Shown: positions 17,889-27,428 of the stretch, piece by piece
Layout: each line of letters starts with the position of its first letter
Numbering within the stretch: position 1 is the first letter of the stretch
From: Chloroflexota bacterium
GTDB taxonomy: Bacteria; Chloroflexota; Dehalococcoidia; Lucifugimonadales; Lucifugimonadaceae
NCBI GenBank assembly: GCA_018673955.1
Contig: JABHBJ010000093.1
Location: 74,931 to 138,930, forward strand
DNA length: 64,000 nucleotides
Reading direction: 5' to 3'
The notes under the pieces: model-generated
The model's database searches: none
What the model saw: only the letters and a program-made list of their open reading frames with translations
Told to the model about the DNA's origin: nothing
Translations under genes and position numbers: made by a program

Positions 17889-19397
17889 ATGTCCACAAAT
17901 ACGCTTGCGAACCTACTCAATCCATCGTCATCGACAGATGATTCGATCATCATTCCCGGCGGACCAACGCTTTCGTACGGTCAGTACGCAGAAGAGATTG
18001 AACGAGTCGCAGGCCTACTTGCGGGTGCAGGGGTGAAGCCGGGTCGACCTGTTTCTATAGTTTTGACGAACAATCTCGAATTCATGGTTCTATTCCTCGC
18101 TGTTGCCCGAGCCGGTGCTGTAGCTGCACCCTTGAACTCCGCTTACACAGTCGATGAGTTCAAGTTCTTCATGGAGGATGCCGACTCGCAGTTGGCAATC
18201 GTTCCACCGGGAGCACACCTAGGTCGGGACGCGGCGAGCCAGCTCGGCATTCCAGTACTCGACGCTTCACTAAATGTCGGATCGGTCGTTTTGAGCAACC
18301 GAAGTGGAGCAGTCACAAAATCGGCAGATGCCCAGCCACCTTCCGAAAGTGACATAGGTCTATTTCTTCACACATCAGGAACAACGAGTCGTCCAAAAGG
18401 CGTACCCCTCACTCACGCCAACCTGATGAAGTCGATCAGCAATATAAAGAACCACTACGAACTAACGACCGAAGACACTTCGATCATCGTGATGCCGCTG
18501 TTCCATGTTCATGGGCTAATGGGAGCATCGCTCTCGACATTGAACTCAGGTGGATCACTGGTTATTCCTGAGAAATTCTCGGCTTCGAGCTTCTGGGGAT
18601 TACAAAAAGACTATTCGGCGACGTGGTATTCGGCGGTTCCGACTATTCACCAGATTTTGCTTATGCGAGCCGATGACGATAACGCTCCTCGCGAATCGTT
18701 TAGGTTCATTCGATCCTGCTCATCAGCACTTGCTCCGGCAGTCTTCGATCGACTCGAATCACGATTCGGCGCTCCAGTTCTCGAAGCCTACGGAATGACC
18801 GAAGCTTCACACCAGATGTCATCAAGCCCGATGCCTCCCGGAAAACGAATTCCCGGTACGGTCGGACAGGCAACAGGTGTTGAGATTGCAATCATGGATA
18901 TGGCAGCTAGAGGGCAATTACAGAAGACCGGTGATATCGGCGAAATCGTCATCAAGGGCGAAAACGTCATGCACGGGTACAACAACAACCCCGAAGCAAA
19001 TGCAGAAGCTTTCGTCGATGGCTGGTTCCGCACCGGGGATCAAGGTTTCTTAGATGCCGAGGGGTATCTCGCGTTGACGGGTCGAATCAAAGAACTGATC
19101 AACCGAGGCGGAGAGAAGATTTCACCACTCGAGATCGACGGAATTCTACTGAAGCACCCTGCTGTATCAGAAGCAGTGTGTTTCGCCGTGCCTGACGAAA
19201 AATACGGCGAAGTGGTACATGCTGCTGTGGTTTTAAAGGGTGACGCTGACCAAGAAACCATTCGGACGTACTGCCGCGAGCAGATGGCAGGATTCAAGGT
19301 TCCTGACGTTGTATACATTGCCGACTCACTACCACGAACAGCAACGGGCAAAATTCAGAGACGTCATATGGTTGCGGCGTTCGCAGAAGAAAAGTAG
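17889..19397 (+). CDS. AMP-dependent acyl-CoA ligase, oxalyl-CoA-synthetase-like
   Basis: A 502-residue member of the ANL superfamily. Signature motifs are intact: LHTSGTTSRPKGVPLTH (P-loop), YGMTEASHQMSSS, TGDQGFLDAEGYLALTGRIKELINRGGEKI, and the catalytic lysine in PRTATGKIQRRH. The stretch MPLFHVHGLMGASLSTLNSGG and KDYSATWYSAVPTIHQILL are closest to plant/yeast oxalyl-CoA synthetases (AAE3/Pcs60), so oxalate or another small dicarboxylate is the best guess. It acts in the cytoplasm and is monocistronic. Confidence 0.85.
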   Translation: MSTNTLANLLNPSSSTDDSIIIPGGPTLSYGQYAEEIERVAGLLAGAGVKPGRPVSIVLTNNLEFMVLFLAVARAGAVAAPLNSAYTVDEFKFFMEDADSQLAIVPPGAHLGRDAASQLGIPVLDASLNVGSVVLSNRSGAVTKSADAQPPSESDIGLFLHTSGTTSRPKGVPLTHANLMKSISNIKNHYELTTEDTSIIVMPLFHVHGLMGASLSTLNSGGSLVIPEKFSASSFWGLQKDYSATWYSAVPTIHQILLMRADDDNAPRESFRFIRSCSSALAPAVFDRLESRFGAPVLEAYGMTEASHQMSSSPMPPGKRIPGTVGQATGVEIAIMDMAARGQLQKTGDIGEIVIKGENVMHGYNNNPEANAEAFVDGWFRTGDQGFLDAEGYLALTGRIKELINRGGEKISPLEIDGILLKHPAVSEAVCFAVPDEKYGEVVHAAVVLKGDADQETIRTYCREQMAGFKVPDVVYIADSLPRTATGKIQRRHMVAAFAEEK

Positions 19398-19499
19398 TTT
19401 GATAAGGCGAGGTGGGTTGATGCGGCATTAGCAGTCGGCTCGGAGAAGCGGTACTCGCAAAGTGGTACACGACTCGTGGTGATGGGAACTAGATACCCG

Positions 19500-19823
19500 C
19501 TAGCTCTTATCGAGCAGCGATAAAAATACCGTTGCGAGCGCGATGTAGGCGGCAATACCTACCATTCCGGTTACAGTCGTTAGAAAGACTGACGTCGAAG
19601 CCGCAAGGTCGGCCTTGATCGCTCGAAGCACGAACGGAATTATCACGCCTGGTAATGCTGCAATCAGGATTTTTAATAACAGTGCGAGATAAACGTCGCC
19701 TCGCGAGAGCAAAACTAGTCCGGCTATTACGTCTGCGATGACTACACCTTGAGCGATAGCTAATAATGCCTCTCTGACGAACAGCCGCTGGGCATCATGA
19801 GTTGGCACATTATCAATTACCAT
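19500..19823 (-). CDS. Small hypothetical membrane protein
   Basis: A 107-residue frame with three hydrophobic helices (about 22-42, 45-66 and 76-102). The regular spacing and the positive residues between helices 2 and 3 (LRAIKAD) look like a real inner-membrane protein. No family is recognised and no strong ribosome binding site precedes the ATG. The 260 bases upstream (19824-20083) hold no other gene. Confidence 0.5.
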   Translation of the reverse strand: MVIDNVPTHDAQRLFVREALLAIAQGVVIADVIAGLVLLSRGDVYLALLLKILIAALPGVIIPFVLRAIKADLAASTSVFLTTVTGMVGIAAYIALATVFLSLLDKS

Positions 19824-20083
19824 CTAACGCACGATAATTGTCAGTGTCTAAGTTCCAGGAATTCCCAATTGTGTCGTGTTAAGTTCAGTCATCTACAACA
19901 GTTCCTGATTACGCAATATGAAATCTATTCGATAATTTGCCCCAAGTTGTCGAACTTGTCGATAAGCTTGGTCACCGTTTGTAGGTTTAACTTATTGGAT
20001 ACATGAAACCCATATCTCGAATTATGTCGAGGTGGTGTCGAAAATCATGTGATCCAACGTGATATTTGTGGAAAGGTTCTCTC

Positions 20084-20947
20084 ATGCTATTAGGTGTTGC
20101 GGGTCTCGTGCCAGGCGACTGGAAATCAATCGATGGAGCTGTCCTCGATAACGTTGTTGATCACGGATTCAAAACCGTTCAAATTCGAGTCGACGATCCG
20201 CAGTCGATGGGGAACGGCGACGTTAAACGCCTGAAATCCATGTTCGAAGGGCGTGGGTTTGAGATGCCTCAGACAGTTGGAAACTACGGCGGCAAGCTCA
20301 TCGCTGAAGACGATACTGAGCGAAAAAACGAGATCAAGTTCGTAAAGCGAATGGTCAACGTAACTGCTCGACTCGGCAGCCCTAACACATATCTTCGCCC
20401 CGGTAGCCTGAATCCAAAGGGTGGCTGGATGCCTCACCCACTGAATCACACTGACGAAGTGTTTGATCGACTCGTCGACAGCACGAAACAGATTTGTGCA
20501 GTTGCTGAGAACGAAGGAATCATGATGGCAGTCGAAGGTGGCACGGTTTGCCCTATCGACTCCCCACAGCGAATGAAAGATCTGATCGACGCTGTTGGAT
20601 CGAAGGCACTAGGGTTGAACATGGATCCCGTGAACTTCGTAGGCTCGCTCGATATTGCATACGACACCACAGCGCTCATCAATGAGTTCTACGAACTGAT
20701 CCCAGATCGGATCGTTGGCGCCCACGCGAAAGACTTCACAGTCGTAAACGCACTGCTGCCTCACTTCGAAGAGTCGATCATCGGACAGCCCGAAAGCCTG
20801 CTGGACAATGAAGCGTTGCTGGTCGGCCTACAGAAGGTCAATCCGAACGCACATGTTCTAGTCGAGCACCTTCCCGACGACAAAATTCCGGCAGCCGCAG
20901 CAGGAATTCGCAAGGTTGCTGAGCGTGCCGGTATTGTTTGGGACTAA
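20084..20947 (+). CDS. Sugar phosphate isomerase/epimerase-like TIM-barrel protein
   Basis: Start at 20084 (MLLGVAGLVPGDWKSI), preceded by GGAAAGG; 287 residues. It fits the AP-endonuclease-2 TIM-barrel group (IolE/hydroxypyruvate isomerase/xylose isomerase-like): strand-end residues include the glutamate in AVEGGTV, NMDPVNFV, the histidine in VGAHAKDF, and the late glutamate in VLVEHLPDD, all usual metal ligands. It likely isomerises a keto-sugar or related compound. An SDR gene lies downstream on the same strand after a 114-base gap. Confidence 0.8.
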   Translation: MLLGVAGLVPGDWKSIDGAVLDNVVDHGFKTVQIRVDDPQSMGNGDVKRLKSMFEGRGFEMPQTVGNYGGKLIAEDDTERKNEIKFVKRMVNVTARLGSPNTYLRPGSLNPKGGWMPHPLNHTDEVFDRLVDSTKQICAVAENEGIMMAVEGGTVCPIDSPQRMKDLIDAVGSKALGLNMDPVNFVGSLDIAYDTTALINEFYELIPDRIVGAHAKDFTVVNALLPHFEESIIGQPESLLDNEALLVGLQKVNPNAHVLVEHLPDDKIPAAAAGIRKVAERAGIVWD

Positions 20948-21061
20948 AAGAAAATAATTGGTCGGTACTTACGTAGACCGACACTGGATATAACGTTTTT
21001 GGAATTCGTCTTCTCGCGGTTTCAATAAGAAGAATCTGCCCCGGCAGTTCAGGAGCTAATC

Positions 21062-21808
21062 ATGCCCGTCGATCTCTCCGGCAAACGAATAATCATCACC
21101 GGTGCTGCAACTGGAATCGGGCGAGCCACAACTCTTCGGGTGTCAGCGGCCGGGGCAAAAGTAGCTGCCTTTGACGTTAATGACGCCGACGGCGCAGCCA
21201 CGATCGGCGATGTGAACGAAGCTGGGGGCGACGCTCGCTACTGGCACGTTGACGTACGTGATGAAATTGCCATTTCAGGTGCTGTCGCAGCCGCAGAGAC
21301 GTGGCTCGGTGGCGTGGACATATTGATTCACGTTGCCGGTGTGCTTCAGGGTGCAGCGATCGAGCTTGATGAGTTCCCCGAGGAAATTTGGGACACAGTT
21401 CTCGACATCAACCTTCGTGGATCGTTCACCATCTGTAAGTACGTCACAGGCGTGATGAAAAAGCAGGGCAAGGGCGTCATTATCCTTACTTCTTCAGGAG
21501 CTGGAGTTACGGGTGGAAGTTCGTCACTCGCATACGGTTCGTCTAAGGGCGGCGTTCACGGTCTTTCGCTCGTAATGGCAGCTCACCTTGAGAAGTACAA
21601 CATTCGTGTGAACGATGTTCTTCCGGGGGCAGTTGCTACTCCCTTGAAAGTTTCGAATGTCGAAGACATGCACAACGCTGGAGGAAAAGCAGGAAACCTC
21701 GAAGAGAAGATTGATGCACTTGTGTCGCCAGATGAGATTTCGAAGGTGTTCGCATTCCTAGCCAGCGACGAAGCCAGCATGGTCAAAGGCAGCGTGGCGA
21801 CGCGCTAG
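21062..21808 (+). CDS. Short-chain dehydrogenase/reductase with shortened C-terminus
   Basis: A classical SDR of 248 residues. The cofactor motif TGAATGIG, aspartate after beta-2 (AFDVND), NAG-like VAGVLQG, catalytic Ser in LTSSGAG, and YxxxK in YGSSKGG are present. The start follows AGGAGCTAATC. The end is odd: the family normally closes with GxxxxVDGGxxx, whereas this frame breaks off at SMVKGSVATR directly before a dispersed repeat. The lost residues line the active-site entrance and dimer face, so function may be altered. Possibly a sugar or sugar-alcohol dehydrogenase from its neighbours. Confidence 0.85.
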   Translation: MPVDLSGKRIIITGAATGIGRATTLRVSAAGAKVAAFDVNDADGAATIGDVNEAGGDARYWHVDVRDEIAISGAVAAAETWLGGVDILIHVAGVLQGAAIELDEFPEEIWDTVLDINLRGSFTICKYVTGVMKKQGKGVIILTSSGAGVTGGSSSLAYGSSKGGVHGLSLVMAAHLEKYNIRVNDVLPGAVATPLKVSNVEDMHNAGGKAGNLEEKIDALVSPDEISKVFAFLASDEASMVKGSVATR

Positions 21809-21820
21809 TAACTTCACTAT

Positions 21821-21880
21821 CCCTCCCTCTCTAGCAGTGAGAGAGTTAGGTAAATGCTGAGCCAGCCTAAGCAGGGTGAG
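21821..21880. repeat. Short intergenic repeat, copy 2
   Basis: It shares the CTCTCTAGCAG palindrome core and the CTGAGCC/CCTAAG tail with 6422-6475 and, like that copy, starts right after a stop codon. Here it lies where the SDR's last codons are missing. Confidence 0.5.
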
Positions 21881-22026
21881 TCGAATCGAAAAACTCTCTG
21901 AATGTATTGATCGGAAGGTGGACGCTTGCGGAAGAACGAGTTGACGCCCATTAATGAACAACTGTTGTTTTACAATCTCCAGCTGGTCCGGTAATTATCA
22001 ACAGTCTCGCAGGTATCAAATTGTCT

Positions 22027-23172
22027 CTACTCCTGCTTTGCGGTGTCGCGTTTCTCCCAGCCAGGGCGGAACATTCTTAGGAAGTTGCTCTTACCGTAAG
22101 GGTACTTTTTGGCCTCCTCTTCGTTCAGTGTGACGCCAATGCCCGGTGCAGTCGGCATTGTGAGATGCCCGTATTCAACACGAAGGAAACCGGTTAGAAC
22201 ATCACTAACCCACGGTTCCAAGAAATCATCGAAACACTCTTGGATGAAGACGTTTGGTGTGACTGCGTCGATGTGAAGAGCGACCATAGTTTTGAACGGA
22301 CTTTCGGCGTTGTGCAAAGCTATTTCAGCGTGGTGAGCTTCGGCAATTCCTGCTATTTGTAAAGATCGCCAGATCCCACCGACTCCAAGGGGCTCCGGGT
22401 TAATAACATCGGTTACGTTGTGCGAAAGAAACTCACCGAACTCGTGAATAGCGTGCATTCGTTCGCCCGCGATCATCCGAACAGGGATTCGACGTGCCAC
22501 TTCCACTAACGCACTCACGTCGGTAGATAGAACAGGGGTTTCGAACCACGTGACGTCATAGTCTTTGAGCCAATTACCGATCTCTATCGCGGCGTATGTG
22601 CTGAATCGATCGTGTGCTTCGATTAAAATATCCACTTCGTCGCCAACAGCATCACGAACCGCGCCGATCAGTGCCTTAGCCTCGGCCGTTTCTTTACGCG
22701 ACATCTGCATGTGCGCATCGCCGAAAGGGTCGAACTTAAGTGCGGTGTAGCCCTTTGCCACTACCTCACTGGCCTTTTCTGCAAAGCCTTCTGGAGTTCG
22801 TTCCCCTGAGTACCAGCCATTAGCGTACACCCGAACGTTTTCACGAACTTTGCCACCTAAAAGGGTGTGAACGGGAACACCAAGTGATTTTCCAAGGATA
22901 TCCCAGCAAGCCATCTCGATTCCTGCCATCGCGGTCGTCACTTTGATAAATGCAGTTAGGTACAGCTTATGAAAGATCTGGTGGACGTTACGGGGATCCA
23001 TTCCGATGATCAGGTGCTTGATCTCTTCGACCGCTGCCACTCGTGGCTGAGTCTCAGACCCGCCGGTCGCTTCACCGACCCCGATCAGCCCTTCGTCGGT
23101 TTCGACTACAACGTAAATCCAATTCTTCCACGGGTTACCAACTACAACGGTCCGTACATCAGCTATCTTCAT
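22027..23172 (-). CDS. Enolase-superfamily sugar-acid dehydratase, galactonate-dehydratase-like
   Basis: A 381-residue mandelate racemase/muconate lactonizing enzyme family protein. The N-terminal capping domain (1-115) precedes a TIM barrel with YTALKFDPFGDA, metal ligands in IEAHDRF, ETP and GERM, and a C-terminal HNAESPFKT loop. The KFDPFG and HN-x-SP features match DgoD/mannonate-type dehydratases, which remove water from sugar acids to give 2-keto-3-deoxy acids using Mg2+. It is transcribed alone. Substrate is unresolved. Confidence 0.87.
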   Translation of the reverse strand: MKIADVRTVVVGNPWKNWIYVVVETDEGLIGVGEATGGSETQPRVAAVEEIKHLIIGMDPRNVHQIFHKLYLTAFIKVTTAMAGIEMACWDILGKSLGVPVHTLLGGKVRENVRVYANGWYSGERTPEGFAEKASEVVAKGYTALKFDPFGDAHMQMSRKETAEAKALIGAVRDAVGDEVDILIEAHDRFSTYAAIEIGNWLKDYDVTWFETPVLSTDVSALVEVARRIPVRMIAGERMHAIHEFGEFLSHNVTDVINPEPLGVGGIWRSLQIAGIAEAHHAEIALHNAESPFKTMVALHIDAVTPNVFIQECFDDFLEPWVSDVLTGFLRVEYGHLTMPTAPGIGVTLNEEEAKKYPYGKSNFLRMFRPGWEKRDTAKQE

Positions 23173-23440
23173 TCAGCTTCTCCAGCAATATGCGGACATC
23201 AAACCCAATTCATTTCAAACCAAGCCGGCAGGAATTATACTTCGTCTATTCTGAACGATGTGTCTGCAAGCGAGGCTGTACGGGTCCAAGGCAAATGGAA
23301 TCCGTCGGTATGATCAATTCACTTGGCGAAACCCTCTTTCTTCAAAATTTCTACACACTCTCTGAACAGGTTCCGCATAGTCGTTTTCTATATTTGGTTG
23401 TAGTCGATCAATCGACCAAAAGTTTAGAAAGATTTAGACA

Positions 23441-24118
23441 ATGTTCAAACGAAAAATTACTCTCGGCGTAACCGCAGGACTCCTCGGAGCATTTGCCCTC
23501 GCAGGAGCGGCATTCGCCCAAGAAGTCACAGCAGACGGTGAAAATCCACGATATTCGATCAAAGATCGAGTCGCCGAAATCCTCGGCATCGACCGAGACG
23601 CCCTCGACACTGCAATGAGCACTGCTCGAGATGAGCACCGTAAAGCATCGCTGAACGAGCGCTTAACAGCCCTCGTAGAAGCCGGAGCCATTACGGAAGC
23701 ACAGGCGGACGAGATCGACGCTTGGGAAGACTCCAAGCCTGAAGTAATGGACGATTTGATGAAGCTCGGACGCGGTCACTGTACTGGCGACGACGTAAGC
23801 ATAGAAGCTCGACTAGCAGCACTCGTAGAGCAGGAAGTAATCACCCAGGCAGAAGCTGACGAAATTACTGCGTGGACAGAGGCCAAGCCCGACCACCTCG
23901 ACGATCTTCGTCAAGAGCTAAAGGGCGACCGAGATGGCGAGGGCCGACGCGGTCGACATGGACACGGACGCCATCACCGCTGGAATAACGGTTCTGAGGG
24001 TCGTGGTCAAGGACGTGGACCAGATGGACCCGGACCACGTGATTTTGGACAGCAAGCTCCTGAGTCTGGTTCCGGTACATCGTTCACTCTTCCGAGCGGC
24101 GACGAAATTAGCGTTTAG
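23441..24118 (+). CDS. Secreted protein with two LxxLVexGaITqAQADEI repeats
   Basis: A 225-residue exported protein. A signal peptide ends at AAFAQE (about residue 27). Three-helix-like units follow: a DUF2680-like start (IKDRVAEILGIDRDAL), then two copies of RL-ALVE-G-IT-AQADEI-AW--SKP (about 65-105 and 120-155). The C-terminal 70 residues are Gly/Arg/His-rich and of low complexity (GRHGHGRHHRW). The histidine-rich tail could bind metal, which is inference. It is monocistronic with TTTAGACA upstream and no obvious Shine-Dalgarno. Confidence 0.75.
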   Translation: MFKRKITLGVTAGLLGAFALAGAAFAQEVTADGENPRYSIKDRVAEILGIDRDALDTAMSTARDEHRKASLNERLTALVEAGAITEAQADEIDAWEDSKPEVMDDLMKLGRGHCTGDDVSIEARLAALVEQEVITQAEADEITAWTEAKPDHLDDLRQELKGDRDGEGRRGRHGHGRHHRWNNGSEGRGQGRGPDGPGPRDFGQQAPESGSGTSFTLPSGDEISV

Positions 24119-24288
24119 TCCGCACCAGCCTGACCTCCTATGAAAAGTGCAGAAGAATTTGGGAATTATTAGTACCGACACCTGATTGGCGAAAGCCTAA
24201 TATGTTCGGAGTAAATAATTTGATGATTCTGAATCGATAGAATCACTGGATTGAACTTGAACCTAAACTCGGCTCAGGAAATTCGCAC

Positions 24289-24975
24289 ATGGCACAAAAC
24301 GTGAACAACAAAACTCAACGACTTCAACAGTGGTTCGACGACCAACCGAGATGGGATCATGCCTCCTACGGTGAGTTCATGCACGTTGGCGGGAACCAAA
24401 CGATCTTCCAGATCGCTCTTAAAGAACAAGAGGTAACAACCGAAACTAAAGTGCTCGATACTGCATGTGCGGTAGGAGGAAACGCCCGCTGGATGGCGTC
24501 TTTGTATGGTTGCCAGGTCTACGGGAACGACATCGATGAACAAGCTCTGGCAGTTGCCCGGGATCTGGCTGAAATCGAGAACATTTCCGAGCTGTGCACG
24601 TTCGTGAAAGCTCCGGTCGAAGATCTACCGTTCGATGACAACACGTTCGACATGGTTATGACCACCGATGTTTACGACCCGACAGAAGTAAAACGTGTTT
24701 TAAAACCCGGCGGAAGCTTCATCGTTGTTTCACTGTTCGAAGACCCTAAAGTAACGCCACTTCAGCTCGCTGAAAGTTGGGGACTCGAACTCGAAATCTC
24801 GCTAGACGTTACTGATCTAGCTTTCGCCTTCAACCGAGCGAAAGAAACAGAAGCACGTCTCCTTCACGAATCTAAGATGATCGGTGCACGCGAACTGATC
24901 GAGATCATGAACGAAAGCATCGTTCCGTACACCCGAGGCGGTCGCCACTACATTCTGCGACTCCGCAAAAACTAA
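24289..24975 (+). CDS. Class I SAM-dependent methyltransferase
   Basis: A 228-residue protein. The SAM-binding motif I is VLDTACAVGGNARW (residues ~50-63; the usual E/DxGxGxG is degraded to DTACAVGG), motif II acidic residue in YGNDIDEQAL, and post-motif blocks VEDLPFDDNTFDMVMTTDVY and RVLKPGGSFIVVSLFED. These match the Methyltransf_11/sterol-type group. Acceptor unknown. It lies 37 bases before the DapA-like gene on the same strand, and may be co-transcribed. Confidence 0.82.
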   Translation: MAQNVNNKTQRLQQWFDDQPRWDHASYGEFMHVGGNQTIFQIALKEQEVTTETKVLDTACAVGGNARWMASLYGCQVYGNDIDEQALAVARDLAEIENISELCTFVKAPVEDLPFDDNTFDMVMTTDVYDPTEVKRVLKPGGSFIVVSLFEDPKVTPLQLAESWGLELEISLDVTDLAFAFNRAKETEARLLHESKMIGARELIEIMNESIVPYTRGGRHYILRLRKN

Positions 24976-25012
24976 CCTGCCGACGACTAACCCTTATCTA
25001 CTCGAAAAATAG

Positions 25013-25933
25013 ATGACCAACAACACTACCGACCAATACCGCGGCATCTACGGAATACCCGCAACGCCGTTCAATGAAGATGAAACTCTCGATATACGTT
25101 CATTAGAAAGCGTGCTTGATTTTTCAGTAGAAAACGGCTGTCACGGCATCGTAATGCCTGTGATGGCAAGCGAATACCAAGCACTCACAGACACTGAGCG
25201 TAAACAGGTATTCGATATCACGACCAAAGTGGTTGCCAATCGCGTTCCAACTGTTGCCGGGGTGTCAGGTATCTCGAACATCCACTCGCTCGAACTGGCG
25301 AAATACGCAGAAGATGCCGGGTTCGACTCAGTGATCGCTATGCCGCCGTTCAATATTGCGAGACCGTCTACTGCCGAAGTACGAAGTTTCTTCGAACTGC
25401 TCAGTGACGCTATAGATATTCCTATCTGGATTCAGAATCACTCGTTGGGAGCACCGTTCAGTGCGGCACAACTTGCCGGCCTCTGCGAAAACGTTGAAAA
25501 CGTTAGCTACGTCAAGGAAGAAACCACATTTGCAGCACAGCTAACGACCGCCCTACTCGATCAGGCTGGCGATTCGGTCAAAGGCGTTATGGGGGGCATG
25601 GGTTGTAAGTTCCTGATTTCAGAATTCAATCGTGGAATGTGCGGAAACATGCCAGCGTCTCACTTCGGCGACATCCACTCCAAGATGTGGAACTTGCTTG
25701 AAGACGGAGATGAGTCTGGGGCAAGAGCGATTCACACTCGAATGGCTCCCCTAAACAACTACGAAAGCCTATACGGCATGCGAGCTTTCAAAGAAGTTCT
25801 CTGTCGCCGAGGCGTTATTACATCACCAACCACCCGATCACCCGGCAAAAGCACTCTCGATAAGTACGATCTCGCCGAGTACGACATGCTACTGGGGTCG
25901 ATTGACGACCTGATGACCTGGAAGGCCTCCTAA
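25013..25933 (+). CDS. DapA-family lyase/aldolase (dihydrodipicolinate synthase-like)
   Basis: A 306-residue class I aldolase-fold TIM barrel. The Schiff-base lysine is in VSYVKEETT (about residue 162), and the opening GIPATPFNEDETLD is the family's first strand. The proton-relay tyrosine region is less clear: the site GNxxGN/TPxT is replaced (VMPVMASEYQALT), so true DapA activity is doubtful. It ends 4 bases before an enolase-family dehydratase gene. That pairing strongly suggests a 2-keto-3-deoxy sugar-acid aldolase or dehydratase in a non-phosphorylative route. Confidence 0.85.
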   Translation: MTNNTTDQYRGIYGIPATPFNEDETLDIRSLESVLDFSVENGCHGIVMPVMASEYQALTDTERKQVFDITTKVVANRVPTVAGVSGISNIHSLELAKYAEDAGFDSVIAMPPFNIARPSTAEVRSFFELLSDAIDIPIWIQNHSLGAPFSAAQLAGLCENVENVSYVKEETTFAAQLTTALLDQAGDSVKGVMGGMGCKFLISEFNRGMCGNMPASHFGDIHSKMWNLLEDGDESGARAIHTRMAPLNNYESLYGMRAFKEVLCRRGVITSPTTRSPGKSTLDKYDLAEYDMLLGSIDDLMTWKAS

Positions 25934-25937
25934 CCCC

Positions 25938-27131
25938 TTGAAAATCGAAGCTATCGATCTCTTTTACGTCGCGCTCCCGAAAATCACTCGAACCGCAGAT
26001 GGTACGCAGGACTCGCTCGTAGTTCGTGTTCGAACTGACAACCGACTCGAAGGCTGGGGGGAATGCGATGCGTCGCCGCTTGTATCGATGGCGGCGTACG
26101 TGATGCCGATGTCCCATTCGAACATCATCAACATTCGTGAGGCACTTCTCGGCGAAACTCTAGATTCGCCTGAAGACGTAGTTCGCCTGCGAAATAAAGC
26201 CGGTGAGTACGGACTCGATATTCAGCAACTCGACCACGCGGTCGCCGGTGCCGATATCGCCATGTGGGACGTACTCGGCAAACATCTTGGCGAACCCGTT
26301 TGGAAGCTGATCGGTCACGATGCTTCGTACAAGAAACTCCCGTACGCCAGTGTGCTGTTCGGCGACGACCCTGCTGAGACCCGTACAGTCGCCGATTCGA
26401 TCGTCGAACGTGATTTCCGTGCTGCCAAGTTCGGCTGGGGCCCGATGGGTCGTGGCTCGCTTGCAGATGACATTGCCCTCGTACAGGCTGCCCGTGACGG
26501 ACTCGGACCCGACGCCAAGTTGATGGTCGACGCTGGAGTTATTTGGGGTGACGACGTCGATGCTGCATATGAACGTGCCGTCGCGTTTGCTGATCTCGGC
26601 GTCATATGGCTTGAAGAACCGATTCGAACTGAAGAAATTGGCGCATACAAAGCGTTGAGCGACAAGGTTCGTGCGAACGGCATAAACATCGGTGTAGCGG
26701 GAGGCGAAGGTGCCGACTACTACCGAGCTGCCGACGACATGATGACTAACGCCGGACTCGATTTCGTTCAGATCGATGTTGGCCGCATCGGCGGAATTAC
26801 AGAAGCCAAACGGGTCGCAGACAAAGCGCACGAACTTGGTGTCCAGTATGTGAACCACACGTTCAAAAGCCATTTATCAGTAGCGGCTTCGATACACGTC
26901 TTCGCGGGATACGAAGAGTTTGATCTGACCGAATACCCAGCAGGCGATTCCGAACTAATTCTTGGCCTAACCGCCCCCACCGGTATTTTCAGAGATGTCG
27001 ACGGATTCGTACGAGCTTCCGACAAGCCCGGACTCGGCGTAGAGGTAAATCTCCACGCTATACGCGAATACCAACGCCAAGTAAAAATCGAAATCGACGG
27101 CGAAGTCCTGTTCGAATCGTCGCAACCGTAG
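25938..27131 (+). CDS. Enolase-superfamily protein paired with the DapA-like gene
   Basis: A 397-residue mandelate-racemase-type protein. The frame starts with TTG 4 bases after the preceding stop, giving the standard MKIEAIDLFYVALP N-terminus. Capping-domain signature DHAVAGADIAMWDVLGKHLG is followed by catalytic FRAAKFGWGPMG, metal ligands in MVDAGV, LEEPI and AGGEG, and the C-terminal VNHTFKSHLS. The barrel end resembles mandelate-racemase/L-rhamnonate or D-tartrate dehydratase groups, but the exact reaction is not clear. With the upstream aldolase-like protein it forms a plausible dehydration plus cleavage pair. Confidence 0.87.
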   Translation: MKIEAIDLFYVALPKITRTADGTQDSLVVRVRTDNRLEGWGECDASPLVSMAAYVMPMSHSNIINIREALLGETLDSPEDVVRLRNKAGEYGLDIQQLDHAVAGADIAMWDVLGKHLGEPVWKLIGHDASYKKLPYASVLFGDDPAETRTVADSIVERDFRAAKFGWGPMGRGSLADDIALVQAARDGLGPDAKLMVDAGVIWGDDVDAAYERAVAFADLGVIWLEEPIRTEEIGAYKALSDKVRANGINIGVAGGEGADYYRAADDMMTNAGLDFVQIDVGRIGGITEAKRVADKAHELGVQYVNHTFKSHLSVAASIHVFAGYEEFDLTEYPAGDSELILGLTAPTGIFRDVDGFVRASDKPGLGVEVNLHAIREYQRQVKIEIDGEVLFESSQP

Positions 27132-27156
27132 GTTCAGCGCAAGCCAACGCCGCATT

Positions 27157-27200
27157 TCTAGACCGAAGCAAAGCGAAGCGGAGAGACTTTCGGCGGGGAC
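27157..27200. repeat. Short repeat TTCTAGACCGAAGCAAAGC, copy 1
   Basis: The 19 bases recur with one change at 29630-29649 (TTCTCGACCGAAGCAAAGC). Here the sequence continues into an imperfect palindrome (CCGAA...TTTCGG). Together with the following bases to 27420 it fills the gap before groES; I see no gene in this stretch, only a 71-codon frame of biased composition. Confidence 0.4.
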
Positions 27201-27428
27201 GATGGGCGCGGGCGACGTTATGTGCGGCACGAATGCCGCCCCCACCACACAACCGAAGATCCCTCCACTGGAGTCGGGAAGTCAGGTCTTACCTAAATCA
27301 ACGATCATTCCTGGACGATTCACCGACCGACGCGACCCGTTCGCCTCACAATCAATCACCTCCGGTAGCGCGAACTCACTGACATCTCGTGTTGACGCAT
27401 GGCCTTCTCGTTCTTAGAATTGATTTTC

